Shown: positions 16,260 to 25,447 of the stretch, piece by piece
Numbering within the stretch: the stretch's first letter is position 1
Layout of the letters: every line of letters begins with the position of its first letter
NCBI GenBank assembly: GCA_021794075.1
Contig: JAJYRM010000028.1
Span: 1 to 38,212, forward strand
Direction of reading: 5' to 3'
DNA length: 38,212 bases
DNA from: Bacteroidota bacterium
GTDB taxonomy: Bacteria > Bacteroidota > Ignavibacteria > Kryptoniales > JAKASW01
Program-made: the position numbers and the translations under genes
Notes under the pieces: generated by a model
Told to the model about the DNA's origin: nothing
The model's input: the letters and a program-made list of their open reading frames with translations, nothing else
The model's database searches: none

Positions 16260-16874
16260 TTAGAACCAGAAAGTCAAACCGGCTGACAGCAAGAAGATAT
16301 CCGAGCCGCTTCTCTCGGATTGGCCGGACGGCTTCAATGTTATTTCCTGATACTGCACCGCAGCGTTAACAAGACAGTGCCGTACAGCCTCCCATTTGAC
16401 GCCCGCGCGCCCGCCCCAGCTGAAGCCGTCGCGCTTTGATACGTTGAGCCCGGCAAGAGATCCACCAAGTAGTTCCCTGCTGTAACCGAGCTGCGCCTCC
16501 GCAAACGGATACAGACTCCCTCCAGCGTCGAAGTTGTAAGACGGGGCTAACAGGATATTATACGTCGTGATCTTGTCCTGCGAATCCGAATACGTTTGTA
16601 CGCCCAATGGGTTAAGCCCTATTTCCAGGTTGTCCGTTACGAAATATCCTGCATAAGGGAGAAACGAGAAAACCGTATATCTCTGTTCGGGGAACTCGGT
16701 TCCCTGGGTGATGAGCGACGTATGTTGGTACGAGATGATACCGCCGAGTTCAATAGTACCTCTCGCGAGGTATTTCGAGGTCGTCTGTCCGGACCCCCTT
16801 GCAGGAAACAGAAACTGCGCGAGCAGCCATGCCGCGAATAGTCGTCTCAAGATATACCGCGTGATCGTTGGCAT
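16260..16874 (-). CDS. Small outer-membrane beta-barrel protein
   Basis: Probable 8-stranded outer-membrane barrel of 204 residues. A signal peptide is present (about 1-30, RRLFAAWLLAQFLFPARGSGQ). Alternating hydrophobic/polar strands follow (YTVFSFLPYAGYFVTDNLEIG, then LLAPSYNFDAGG and LYPFAEAQLGYSRE), and the C-terminus ends in LSAGLTFWF with the terminal Phe typical of barrel proteins. The start was moved to the ATG at 16874: it has a textbook GGAGG five bases upstream and begins a proper signal peptide. The reading frame stays open for another 140 codons upstream (to 17294), but that part is Cys/Arg/Pro-rich and has no protein-like pattern. Function within the barrel group is unknown. Confidence 0.85.
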   Translation of the reverse strand: MPTITRYILRRLFAAWLLAQFLFPARGSGQTTSKYLARGTIELGGIISYQHTSLITQGTEFPEQRYTVFSFLPYAGYFVTDNLEIGLNPLGVQTYSDSQDKITTYNILLAPSYNFDAGGSLYPFAEAQLGYSRELLGGSLAGLNVSKRDGFSWGGRAGVKWEAVRHCLVNAAVQYQEITLKPSGQSERSGSDIFLLSAGLTFWF

Positions 16875-17548
16875 TATTTCCTCCGACCGTTTTCTTGAAT
16901 GCACTCTGACCAAGATGCGGATAGGCGGGACATAAAATTCCGATTGTCGCGGGCTGAGAACTCCTGAGCAGCGTAAATCCAGCCCCATAAGGTCCACGTG
17001 AAAAGCGAACCCGAAATGCGCATAGAAGAGGGGGGGCAGGCAAAAAAAATGCACCCCGAGCTGTTCAGGCCCCCTGGGACGTTGCGAGCCGCAATTAGCC
17101 CGCCGATCATCCTGTAAACTTCCGTCTATCCCCGGTGTGAACCAAGTGCCGCACCCTGATTCAGAGCAGCGACTGCATATGGCTTCATACCGGAATAGAT
17201 CCGTTTTGAGAATCGGAAAGTTTTCGCATACCCTACTCTCCAATTTACGGTAGAAGATATCGGGGGGCCGAATAAAAGTCAAGCGTGTGCACAAATCGTG
17301 TTAGTGGCCCAATAAAGATGGTACACCTGATGACACAAGATAAAACATAGTCATCGCAGATAAGATTCTATTCGATCACTATCCGTGGGAATCTGTGTTC
17401 TTTCTGTGCTTTCCGTGTGCAACAAAAGGAATGGCACACTGATAACACGGAAAAAGCACGGATGATCACGGACAACATTCCATTCAATCCTTATCAGTGT
17501 AAATCCGTGTTCCTTCCATGTCTTCCGTGTTCAACGATTCGTCCGGGC
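16875..17548. other. Long gene-free stretch (about 670 bases)
   Basis: Between the barrel gene and the terminator of the 772-residue cargo gene. The left half (16875-17300) shows no believable gene or clear signal apart from the barrel gene ribosome-binding site at its edge. The right half holds the diverged direct repeats at 17359-17423 and 17471-17535. Promoter boxes could not be assigned. Confidence 0.5.
17359..17535. repeat. Pair of diverged 65-bp direct repeats ('CCGTGTTC' family)
   Basis: 17359-17423 and 17471-17535 match at 49 of 65 positions by eye. Both contain words such as ATCTGTGTTCTTTCTGTG and CTTTCCGTGTGCAAC. The spacer contains the same words in the opposite direction (ACACGGAAAAAGCACGG, GATCACGG). 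This is another member of the degenerate short-word repeats scattered between genes here. Confidence 0.6.
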
Positions 17549-17581
17549 AAAAAAGAAGGCGGACGGAGTTAACCGCCCGCC
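17549..17581 (-). terminator. Intrinsic terminator of the 772-residue type IX cargo gene
   Basis: Same stem (GGCGGGCGG / CCGUCCGCC on the transcript) and loop as at 10605-10640, followed by UUCUUUUUU. It starts about 30 bases after the stop at 17612. The two terminators are identical over 36 bases. Confidence 0.9.
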
Positions 17582-17611
17582 CTCTGGGTAGAAGGGTCGA
17601 TAGGGACGACC

Positions 17612-19930
17612 TTACTTCAATAAAAGCATCTTCTTTACTGCCGAGAAATTCGGTGTCGATAGCCTGTAGAAGTACACTCCGGTCGGCATCATTACGCCGT
17701 TGCCGTTGCGTGCGTTCCAGGTTACTACGTGCGAGCCCGCGCCCATCGTCGCGTTAACGATCGTCGCGATTCTCTGTCCGAGGATGTTGTAGATCGTAAC
17801 CGTCACGTGCATCGACGCGGGTATGCTGAACGCGATCTGCGTCGTCGGGTTGAACGGGTTCGGATAGTTCTGATCGAGCGTGTAGTTTACCGGCTGCACG
17901 GACGTCTGTTGGATCGCCGTTGGGACTTCGGGGGTGACCGTCAGGTTAGATGTGGATGTGACGGCGGTGCCGGTCGATGAATAGGTCGGCGAGCTGGTCT
18001 GAGAACCACCGGAAGTAAATCCGACAACATCTGTTGTCACCGAGTACGTTCCGGGAGCGAGTCCGGGAATCGTATACGAACCGTCGCCATGGGTTATGCC
18101 GTAGCCGGCGAGATTCCCATTAGCGTCGAACGCGTAAACAAGCGCTCCGCTCACGCCTTCGGAGTTCGAGGAGTTCGTGACATTTCCGTTGATCGCGGTG
18201 TATCCGGAGGTTGACGCCGCCATCTGCTTGACATATATGTTCACGCCGCTCGTCGATGTTCCGTTGACCTGCACGGCTGACGCGTCTTTCCATCTCACAG
18301 TCGGGCCGGTGAGGCTGTAGAACGATGGGACATAGCTTCCGAGCGGAATTGCAAGGATCTTATAATAGCCCGGAGGAAGGCTGGACAGCGTATAGGCGCC
18401 AGTGCTGTCGGCATCGGCAAAGTAAGTACCGGCAACGTGCATCCTCAACGTGTCACGATAATCCCACACATCGCGGAAAGCGATGATTCTAGCCGGGACG
18501 CCGATATTGTTCGTCGTATCCATGACACTCCCGCTGATCGAGCCGAGCACTACCGGCGGAATCTCCGGAAGAGCGAAGTTGATTCCAGTCGTGTCGCTGT
18601 TGAGTGCGATAACGTCCGCGGATAACAAGTTGGACTCGTTGTTGAAGAATATTCTCTGATAACCGGCAGCCTTCGCGAAAGCGACGTAGAAGCCCTGCGG
18701 AAGCGAATCTTCCGAGTATACGCCATTACTGTCGGTATACGTCTTGTAAATGTACGGCGAGTCACCGTCCAGGTTGAAGGTCCTGACGTTGTATCGCTCA
18801 GTGTACATGTGCTGGAAGACGTCTTTGAAGTTATCGCCGTTCTGCCACTCGTTCTGATCCTCTTTCGCGCCGTTAAAAACAAATCCGGCTCTCGCGAATA
18901 CAACCAGCGCGCCCTTGATCGCGGTGCCGTTTGTGTCGGTGACGCTACCGGTGACGCTGAATTTGGGTAGTGAGGCGAATCGATCCTGCAGTTTGAAGTC
19001 CGCGATTTGAGGAGTCGTATCGGTTACCACAACCGGTGTCGCGTTCTCCATATCCGACGCGCCATTGTACCACTGCGGCAAATACTTGGGGTTCATCGGT
19101 ATAGCGTGCACGTAGTACTTACCGGCGTCGACGTGATGTATTGAGTAATCACCGTTTGAATCTGTCGTGGCATGATAATCGAAGTGCCAGTCCATGTCCC
19201 TCTGATAAAGGGTAACAAGGACATTTCGTATCGGGTTACCGAGCGTGTCGGTAACAGTTCCGGCGATGGTGCCGTTAAGGGCTGCGACCCTGATCGCGAA
19301 TTGCTGATACGCGCGGCCGCCGTTGCTCGAAATGACGACGACATCCACATCATACCAGCCTCTCGCCTGCGGTATCCAGGTGATAAGCCCGGTCGAGTCG
19401 ATCGCCATCAGCTGTGGATGGTCTTCACCCAGCTTGTAAGTGAGGACTGAAGTGGAATCGGACGAAACCGCCGTGACCTGATAAGTATAAAGCGAATCCA
19501 CAGTCCCGTTAAGGGGAGGAGTAGAAGTGATCGTAACGTGATCGCGGTTGTAGTATTGAAGGCCCGCAAACACTTTCGCGTAATTACTTACTTTCATTTG
19601 ACCTGTGCCGTTGAACGCCCTGACCTGATAAACAAGCGCCATCCCTGTGGAGGCAACGGTTGTGTCATTGTACTGCGTTGCTGTAGTCGAATCGATTTTG
19701 GTATAAGAAATATTCATGCTCGTATCGGTGATGCTCATCTCTCCCCGATAGACCAGGTAGTAGGCCACCGTGAAGTTATCGGGTTTTTCCCAGGAGAGAG
19801 AGACCTTCCCTGCTTCAAGCGAAGCATCGAGAGAGAAGCTGCCGCTAAACATCTGCGCGAAGGCAGACGAGAACGTCAGCATCACTCCCGCCATAGCGAG
19901 GAAGGAGAGGGTATATAATTTTCTGACCAT
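17612..19930 (-). CDS. Secreted multi-domain protein with type IX sorting domain
   Basis: Predicted surface or released protein of 772 residues. Order: signal peptide (about 1-25); fibronectin-III-like module (about 30-120, SLSWEKPDNFTVAYYLVYRG); cadherin/He-PIG-like Ig module (about 130-212); four carboxypeptidase-regulatory-like beta modules (about 214-300, 320-445, 460-565, 575-650; each with a TDSNGDYSIHHVDAGKYYV-type end); C-terminal sorting/FlgD-like domain (about 690-772, LDQNYPNPFNPTTQIAFSIP to KKMLLLK). It carries no catalytic module, so an adhesive or scaffold role is the best inference. A GGAGG lies shortly before the ATG. The terminator is the twin of that at 10605-10640. Confidence 0.87.
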   Translation of the reverse strand: MVRKLYTLSFLAMAGVMLTFSSAFAQMFSGSFSLDASLEAGKVSLSWEKPDNFTVAYYLVYRGEMSITDTSMNISYTKIDSTTATQYNDTTVASTGMALVYQVRAFNGTGQMKVSNYAKVFAGLQYYNRDHVTITSTPPLNGTVDSLYTYQVTAVSSDSTSVLTYKLGEDHPQLMAIDSTGLITWIPQARGWYDVDVVVISSNGGRAYQQFAIRVAALNGTIAGTVTDTLGNPIRNVLVTLYQRDMDWHFDYHATTDSNGDYSIHHVDAGKYYVHAIPMNPKYLPQWYNGASDMENATPVVVTDTTPQIADFKLQDRFASLPKFSVTGSVTDTNGTAIKGALVVFARAGFVFNGAKEDQNEWQNGDNFKDVFQHMYTERYNVRTFNLDGDSPYIYKTYTDSNGVYSEDSLPQGFYVAFAKAAGYQRIFFNNESNLLSADVIALNSDTTGINFALPEIPPVVLGSISGSVMDTTNNIGVPARIIAFRDVWDYRDTLRMHVAGTYFADADSTGAYTLSSLPPGYYKILAIPLGSYVPSFYSLTGPTVRWKDASAVQVNGTSTSGVNIYVKQMAASTSGYTAINGNVTNSSNSEGVSGALVYAFDANGNLAGYGITHGDGSYTIPGLAPGTYSVTTDVVGFTSGGSQTSSPTYSSTGTAVTSTSNLTVTPEVPTAIQQTSVQPVNYTLDQNYPNPFNPTTQIAFSIPASMHVTVTIYNILGQRIATIVNATMGAGSHVVTWNARNGNGVMMPTGVYFYRLSTPNFSAVKKMLLLK

Positions 19931-20114
19931 AAATTCCTCCAGTTTTTATAGCAATAAATTCAAAGTGCATGCCGCAAATTTGCTGGCCATCTGAGCTTTA
20001 AAACCGGATATTCTTGACACTGACAATGAGGGCATGCGCAAACATTGCATCTGAAGTGCAGGGCGTGCGGAAAAGGACACACACATACCCAGTGATCTCA
20101 GAAGAGAAAAGGAA

Positions 20115-21008
20115 TTAGAAATCGACGCGGAAGGTGAGACCTACAGAGCGTGTCGCAGGTGAAAATTCGGGAGCGAAATGTGGAGGGAGGTGTAAGAACG
20201 AATCGAACTCCGAGTACAGATAAATAATTACAAAAGCGGAAACCGAGTAAAACTCCGTCTTATAATACAGGTTGTAAGTCTTGTACCTGCTCTCAGCAAG
20301 CGCCGGCGTCGAGGCATTGAGATAACTGGTCCGGGCATTCCGGCGGAGAATGTCGGAAGCTATCGCCGAGATTGCTGAGGCGACTCCGGCACCAAGCAGA
20401 ATATATCCCTTGGTACTCCTCCCCTGATGAAGCTGATCCCACCCCGGAAAAATCATTGCCCTGAAAGTCGGTTCTCCCCGGAGATAAGCTTTTTCTTCCC
20501 CCTTCGCAAACGGCTTTGCAGGTCGTGCGGTCGCCGCTTGAGCACGAAACTCACGCTTAGCCGTCTCGAACACGCTCATTATCTTCGGCGATGTCAGAAC
20601 AGGATCGAGCGAAAGTGTTGAGTCCAGGCGCAGCGCTTTCACGAAATGCTCTATCGCCGACTCATTCCGCCCCTCTGCGACGAGGGTGAAGCCAAGATAT
20701 TTCTCAAGTTGCACTCTTGTCGAGTCGCTGACACGTCTGTCTTCGAGTACTCGTCTTGCCTGGAGCTCGGCAGAAATATACGAGCCGTTGTCAAACAGCT
20801 TTTTTATTTCGACGATGGTTGAATCTGTTGATGTTGAAGCCTGCGCGAAGGATACTGAATAGAGGCAAGGGAGTATTACCAGCGCCAGCAAGAACGCGAG
20901 GAGAGACCCCTTCAGCGCGCAACCGCGCGTAATCCGCGCCGAGGCTTTGATGGCTTCCCGCGATAAGGGAGGATCGGTTGAGCGGGAGGAGATGTTGCCA
21001 TTTGACAT
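20115..21008 (-). CDS. TPR-like protein with DUF5683-type membrane domain
   Basis: The 297-residue product has an unusually long N-terminal region (about 32 residues) before a hydrophobic signal segment (about 33-55). A helical repeat region with TPR character follows (about 65-135, LFDNGSYISAELQARRVLED, LGFTLVAEGRNESAIEHFVKAL). The C-terminal half contains FPGWDQLHQGRSTKGYILLGAG (about 193-214), the opening typical of DUF5683-like membrane domains, and further hydrophobic segments. The start overlaps the stop of the kelch gene by one base (TAATG), so translation is coupled. It is the last gene of the five-gene signalling operon. A role in envelope assembly or secretion is inferred from family context only. 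Confidence 0.75.
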   Translation of the reverse strand: MSNGNISSRSTDPPLSREAIKASARITRGCALKGSLLAFLLALVILPCLYSVSFAQASTSTDSTIVEIKKLFDNGSYISAELQARRVLEDRRVSDSTRVQLEKYLGFTLVAEGRNESAIEHFVKALRLDSTLSLDPVLTSPKIMSVFETAKREFRAQAATARPAKPFAKGEEKAYLRGEPTFRAMIFPGWDQLHQGRSTKGYILLGAGVASAISAIASDILRRNARTSYLNASTPALAESRYKTYNLYYKTEFYSVSAFVIIYLYSEFDSFLHLPPHFAPEFSPATRSVGLTFRVDF

Positions 21009-22327
21009 TACTTGATCAGGACCATTTTCCTGTAGAGACTTCCTTTTTCGGTTTCCAACCTGTAAATATAAGCCCCGCTTGGCAGATTCGCACCATTGAA
21101 AACGGCATTGTAGCTCCCCGCACGCAAGATACCGTTAACAAGGTTCTTTACTTTTTGCCCAAGCATGTTGTATACATCCAGGCTTACTCTGCTTCCAGGT
21201 GACGGAACATCAAAGTGTATCGTCGTTGTCGGATTGAATGGATTAGGATAGTTCTGATCGAGCGAGTATCCCTTGGGAACGTTGGGCAATGGGTTCTCAA
21301 TTACCGGAGTCACGAACTGCGGCACCTGATAGACCGAAGCGACGGGGACCTGACCGTTCTTGTAGTTTGGCGACACTCCGCCGAAGAGATAAATAGATCC
21401 GTCATTTCCCCTGGCGGCAACAAAACCGCGCCTCGGTCTGTCGAGAACGGCTGTTGTCGGTTTCTCCACAATACTATCAGGACTTGGGAACTCGAACGTC
21501 CGTATATCGGGGAAGCATCCGCCTGGATACATGTTGGAGCCATAACCAGAGATCACATACACCGAATCTTGCTCGACCACCGTTCCGAAAAAAGCTCTCG
21601 GATCTCTCCATGTCAGCCCAAGGCTCACGACTCCAACGAGCGGCACGTATCTCTCGATAAATCCAACGGGTCCGATGCTCCCTCCAACACCGCCGAAAAT
21701 GTATATTGAATTACCAACCCTCGCAACCTGATGAAAAGCTCTGCCAAACAACATTGAATTGGGAAGCACCGTCCACTTTTCGTCGTCAGGATTATACGTT
21801 TCCACCTCTTTGTGGAGTATGTTCGCGGAATCACCCCCGCCAAACACCAGGATTCTGCCATCGAAAGTGGTGGCAGCGGCTCCCTTTCTCTCATATTTCA
21901 TGCTTGCGGTGTAGTGCCATTTGTTCGAAGCTGGGTCGTAAACCTCAACCGTATTCAAAACATTTCCCAGGCTGTCCACTCCGCCCATTACGTAGATTGA
22001 ATCGTCCAATGCGACGGCACAGGCGAAGACCCTCGGAGTCAAAAGAGGTGCAATATTCGTTTCCCAACTGTTCGACCCAAAATTGAATGCCTGAACCGTC
22101 GAGGTGCCTCTAATGTTCTCTATGTTTCTACCCTGCAAACCCTGCGCACCACCTATGAAATAAACGGTATTCTCGATTCGCGCCGAACACATGCCGACTC
22201 GCGGATATGGCATGTCCGGTACACCGCTAACTTGAGCAAAAGCAGAGACTTGCGCCACTAACATGAGCGCGAAGGCCGCTGTAAGAATCTTGGTGAAATA
22301 TGTCTTTGTAAACCGATCCAGTGCCAT
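21008..22327 (-). CDS. Kelch-repeat secreted protein with type IX sorting domain
   Basis: The 439-residue product has an N-terminal signal segment (about 14-31, ILTAAFALMLVAQVSAFAQ). Five to six kelch blades follow (about 40-335; for example SIYVMGGVDSLGNVLNTVEVY then YDPASNKW; RILVFGGGD; SIYIFGGVGG), forming a beta-propeller. The C-terminal sorting domain (about 355-439) has LDQNYPNPFNPTTTIHFDVP and ends RKMVLIK. Kelch propellers usually bind proteins or sugars. It sits directly behind the Ser/Thr kinase (29-base gap) and overlaps the TPR gene by one base. Its place inside a signalling operon suggests a surface output or sensor of that system; this is inference. Confidence 0.87.
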   Translation of the reverse strand: MALDRFTKTYFTKILTAAFALMLVAQVSAFAQVSGVPDMPYPRVGMCSARIENTVYFIGGAQGLQGRNIENIRGTSTVQAFNFGSNSWETNIAPLLTPRVFACAVALDDSIYVMGGVDSLGNVLNTVEVYDPASNKWHYTASMKYERKGAAATTFDGRILVFGGGDSANILHKEVETYNPDDEKWTVLPNSMLFGRAFHQVARVGNSIYIFGGVGGSIGPVGFIERYVPLVGVVSLGLTWRDPRAFFGTVVEQDSVYVISGYGSNMYPGGCFPDIRTFEFPSPDSIVEKPTTAVLDRPRRGFVAARGNDGSIYLFGGVSPNYKNGQVPVASVYQVPQFVTPVIENPLPNVPKGYSLDQNYPNPFNPTTTIHFDVPSPGSRVSLDVYNMLGQKVKNLVNGILRAGSYNAVFNGANLPSGAYIYRLETEKGSLYRKMVLIK

Positions 22328-22356
22328 TTCCTATATATTCTACAATGGGCGTGCCG

Positions 22357-23949
22357 CTATTTATCTCCCTTATCCGCGAAAAAACTGAAATTCAACCTTA
22401 GCGTATCTCCAGCTTTCACGTTGAGAGTCTTTACTATATCCTGAAATGCCGGATTGTGGATTCGTATCCGCCGAGTGCCGGCAGTAACTATGATCGGCTG
22501 CGCGGAAGGGGTCGTCTCGCGGAATTGGTCGTCGACATAAACGTTTCCCCACGGTTCGACACTCACCAACAAATATCCCGAGTCCTTGAGAAAATTCGCG
22601 TCTACGTCGGAAAGATTATTCTTCCTGATGTCAACCTGCCTGACAATCGGCGCGAAATTAGGATTATTAAATGTTACTGTGTGATTCCCCACAGGGATTT
22701 TGATTGAACCGGATATCGGCGTCGTGCCGGCATATTCATTATCGATGAATATCTTTGCCCATGGAGTGCAATGAATCGCCACGTAACCGGAATCGGGACT
22801 CAAGTCCGCGGTGTTGATGTCCGTCCGGACGGCGACTTCTGCGGTATCCGAAGCAGGCGACGAGATTTCTTTCTTACTCATCACCCGCTCGTGAACTTTC
22901 TGAGCAGGCTTCGATGGAGATTTCACGGTGGGTTCTTCTGGAGTATGCTTGGCACTCGGTCGGACAGCGGCCGGCGTGTCGTTGCTTGACGTCATCGAGT
23001 CAGAAACGGCTGTGCTCGCTTTCTTTGCCGGCTGCCTTACGGCGAACAAGAGCCAAACTATCACGATAATGGCGATGGCAATCGGAACCACGATTCGCTT
23101 TCTACTTTTCACGGATTCAGCTTGCGCATCTGCGGCCCGGGGAAGCTCTTTTTGTTCTCCCTCAAAATAAGCAAGAGCTTCCTTCGCCGAGGCAAAGCGG
23201 TTATGCTTGTCAGGAGCAAGTAGACGTTTCAAAAATTCAAAAATGTGAGGCGAACATTGCGGCGCAATGTGATTTATCGACGCGGTATCAAAAGCCTGGA
23301 TCTTGCTAATGCATTCCGCGTAAGATCTCCCAACGAGAATTTTCTCCCCCGTCAAGACTTCGACAAGTGTGACACCAAGCGAAAAGAGGTCCGTCCTTTG
23401 GTCAACTGTTTCCCCTCTCGCCTGCTCCGGCGACATATAGGCAGGAGTGCCTATCAGACTTCCTTCCATCGTAAGAGAAGGAGCATCAGAGACAGCGGCA
23501 AGACCGAAGTCCGTCACCTTTATTGTTCCGTTTTCGGAGACAAGTATATTTCCAGGCTTGATGTCTCGATGGACAACGCCACGGTCATGAGCATATGAAA
23601 GGGCCTTCAATACGGCTGCCGCGACTCGCTTTAGGAGTTCCTCGGAGCGGACCTCCTTGTTCTGAAGCAGGTCTTCAAGAGATTTCCCCTCGACGTACTC
23701 CATAACAATAGCCGGAGCCCCTTCAACCTCTGTCAGGTCATAAACCTGCACAATGTTTTCCGACTTGAGTATCGCACATGCCTTTGCTTCTCTTGAAAAG
23801 CGGGCCACCAACTCTTTGTCTCTGAGGAGATGCCTGTGAAGTACTTTTAGAAGGACCGTCCTGTCGAGGATATTCTGATGAGCCTTATAGACACTGGTAG
23901 TCGGGCTCTGGCTGATCAGCTCCAGTATGGTGAAGTTATCTTGAGCCAT
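22357..23949 (-). CDS. Transmembrane Ser/Thr protein kinase with PEGA domains
   Basis: Eukaryotic-like (Hanks-type) kinase of 530 residues. Kinase domain about 6-265: Lys35 (VLLKVL), Glu54 (helix C), catalytic HRDIKPGN with Asp129, DFG Asp147, and GTPAYMSPEQ. One membrane segment lies at about 285-305. The outer part has two PEGA beta domains (about 385-445 and 455-530; GYVAIHCTPWAKIFIDNEYAG and GYLLVSVEPWGNVYVDDQ). The glycine-rich loop is degenerate: the three usual Gly positions read Ser13, Ser15 and Thr18 (LISQSPTTSVYKA), while all other catalytic residues remain, so it may be active with altered nucleotide binding. It overlaps the sigma-54 activator gene by 14 bases. The activator is an obvious candidate substrate (inference). 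Confidence 0.92.
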   Translation of the reverse strand: MAQDNFTILELISQSPTTSVYKAHQNILDRTVLLKVLHRHLLRDKELVARFSREAKACAILKSENIVQVYDLTEVEGAPAIVMEYVEGKSLEDLLQNKEVRSEELLKRVAAAVLKALSYAHDRGVVHRDIKPGNILVSENGTIKVTDFGLAAVSDAPSLTMEGSLIGTPAYMSPEQARGETVDQRTDLFSLGVTLVEVLTGEKILVGRSYAECISKIQAFDTASINHIAPQCSPHIFEFLKRLLAPDKHNRFASAKEALAYFEGEQKELPRAADAQAESVKSRKRIVVPIAIAIIVIVWLLFAVRQPAKKASTAVSDSMTSSNDTPAAVRPSAKHTPEEPTVKSPSKPAQKVHERVMSKKEISSPASDTAEVAVRTDINTADLSPDSGYVAIHCTPWAKIFIDNEYAGTTPISGSIKIPVGNHTVTFNNPNFAPIVRQVDIRKNNLSDVDANFLKDSGYLLVSVEPWGNVYVDDQFRETTPSAQPIIVTAGTRRIRIHNPAFQDIVKTLNVKAGDTLRLNFSFFADKGDK

Positions 23950-25438
23950 TAGAAGAATCCTTCGGGACTCCCCATTCCTTTAACCTGTATTGAAGCCAGC
24001 GAAGCGACACACCGAGCTTCTCGGCCGTGCGGGTCCGGTTGCCACCGGTCTCATCAAGCGTCCTCTCGACAAGTTGTCTCTCAAACTCCTCCAGCGTCAA
24101 GCCGGTTCTAATCAATCCCTCTTCCGAATACTGCTCGAGCCCAAGATCGTCTTCCGAAAGCTCCTCCGAGCGCGAAAGAACGACCGCACGCTCGATGACA
24201 TTCTGCAACTCGCGAACATTGCCGTACCAAGGGTGACTCAGAAGCTTCGACATCGCGCCTGACGAAATGCGCTTCACGTTTCGGCCGTGAGTATCGACCG
24301 CCTTCTTCATGAAGTGACTCGCCAGAACCGGTATGTCGTCGCTCCTGTCCCTGAGCGGCGGAAGGGTAATCCCAACAATGTTCAGCCTGAAATAAAGATC
24401 TTCTCTGAATCTTCCCGCCTTGATTTCTTCATGGAGATTCTTGTTGGTGGCGGAAATTATCCGGACGTCTACCTTCCTCATTTCGATGTCGCCCAGCCTT
24501 CGGATTTCCTTATCCTGCAGAACTCTCAGGAGTTTGGCTTGCAGAGGAGACGGAAGGTCGCCGACCTCATCGAGAAAGAGCGTACCTCCTTCGGCATACT
24601 CTATCAGCCCTTTCTTGTCGGCATTCGCTCCGGTGAAGGCTCCCTTCTTATATCCGAAAAGCTCACTCTCCAAAAGCTGCTCCGGTATGGCAGAGCAGTT
24701 GATGGCCATGAAGGGATAATCCCTCCGCTTTCCCTGGTTATGGATCGCGCGGGCTATTAGCTCCTTTCCGGTTCCGCTCTCGCCAGTTATCAGAACGGAT
24801 ACATCAGTATCGATAACTCGCTGGACAAGATCGAGCGCCGCCTTCCATTGTTTGCTCTTGCCTATTATCCCCTGGAAAAGGTTTGTGCTGCTGATTTCGT
24901 TCTGAAGTCGGGCGTTCTCACTCTTGAGTCTGTCGTAACGCTTGGCGTTCTCCACGGCGACAGCAGCCAGGTTGCCGAAGACGGCAAGGAACTTCATCGT
25001 GTCGGTATTGAACTTACCTCTGGACTTGGTGCTGTCGAGATAGATCGCGCCGATAGTCTCTTCCTGGAGCCTGAGGGGGACGCAGATTATGGAAAGTATT
25101 TTTTGGGCGACAATGCTTCTGGACGCCTCGAAACGTTCGTCGCTGAGAGCATCAAAAGTTAAAACCGGATCTCCCGACTTCAGGACGTTGTTGATAACCG
25201 AAGAAGACGCGGCAGATTCATTCGCGTCCGTCGGGCTGCTGAAGTTCCTATATACTACAACACTGAAGCCACGCTCATCAGAATCATCCACCATCACGAT
25301 GTATCCCCTTTCCGCATCGAGATGGGACATCGCGTTCTCCAGTACCTTTTCCAATAGCTCATTCTCATCGAGGATCGAGTTGATCCGCTGCGCTATTTCG
25401 TAAAGGACGGTAAAATTATCTCTCGGTTGTTCAATCAT
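23936..25438 (-). CDS. Sigma-54-dependent transcriptional activator with GAF sensor
   Basis: Enhancer-binding protein that opens sigma-54 promoters using ATP. The 500 residues comprise an N-terminal GAF domain (about 10-165), a coiled linker (about 168-185), an AAA+ domain (about 190-420; Walker A GESGTGKE 219-226, sigma-54 contact loop GAFTGA 266-271, Walker B GGTLFLDEVG 284-293, arginine-finger region REDLYFRLN) and a FIS-type helix-turn-helix (about 452-490, NRTRTAEKLGVSLRWLQYRL). There is no receiver domain, so the signal is a GAF ligand or phosphorylation by the co-encoded kinase. The lipoprotein stop lies 9 bases upstream. I found no convincing sigma-54 promoter in the window. Confidence 0.93.
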   Translation of the reverse strand: MIEQPRDNFTVLYEIAQRINSILDENELLEKVLENAMSHLDAERGYIVMVDDSDERGFSVVVYRNFSSPTDANESAASSSVINNVLKSGDPVLTFDALSDERFEASRSIVAQKILSIICVPLRLQEETIGAIYLDSTKSRGKFNTDTMKFLAVFGNLAAVAVENAKRYDRLKSENARLQNEISSTNLFQGIIGKSKQWKAALDLVQRVIDTDVSVLITGESGTGKELIARAIHNQGKRRDYPFMAINCSAIPEQLLESELFGYKKGAFTGANADKKGLIEYAEGGTLFLDEVGDLPSPLQAKLLRVLQDKEIRRLGDIEMRKVDVRIISATNKNLHEEIKAGRFREDLYFRLNIVGITLPPLRDRSDDIPVLASHFMKKAVDTHGRNVKRISSGAMSKLLSHPWYGNVRELQNVIERAVVLSRSEELSEDDLGLEQYSEEGLIRTGLTLEEFERQLVERTLDETGGNRTRTAEKLGVSLRWLQYRLKEWGVPKDSSNGSR

Positions 25439-25447
25439 GTCAACTTT

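Noticed and set aside
16875-17294. 140-codon upstream extension of the outer-membrane barrel gene
   Set aside because: A strong GGAGG and a proper signal peptide mark the ATG at 16874; the extension is Cys/Arg/Pro-rich and lacks protein-like pattern.
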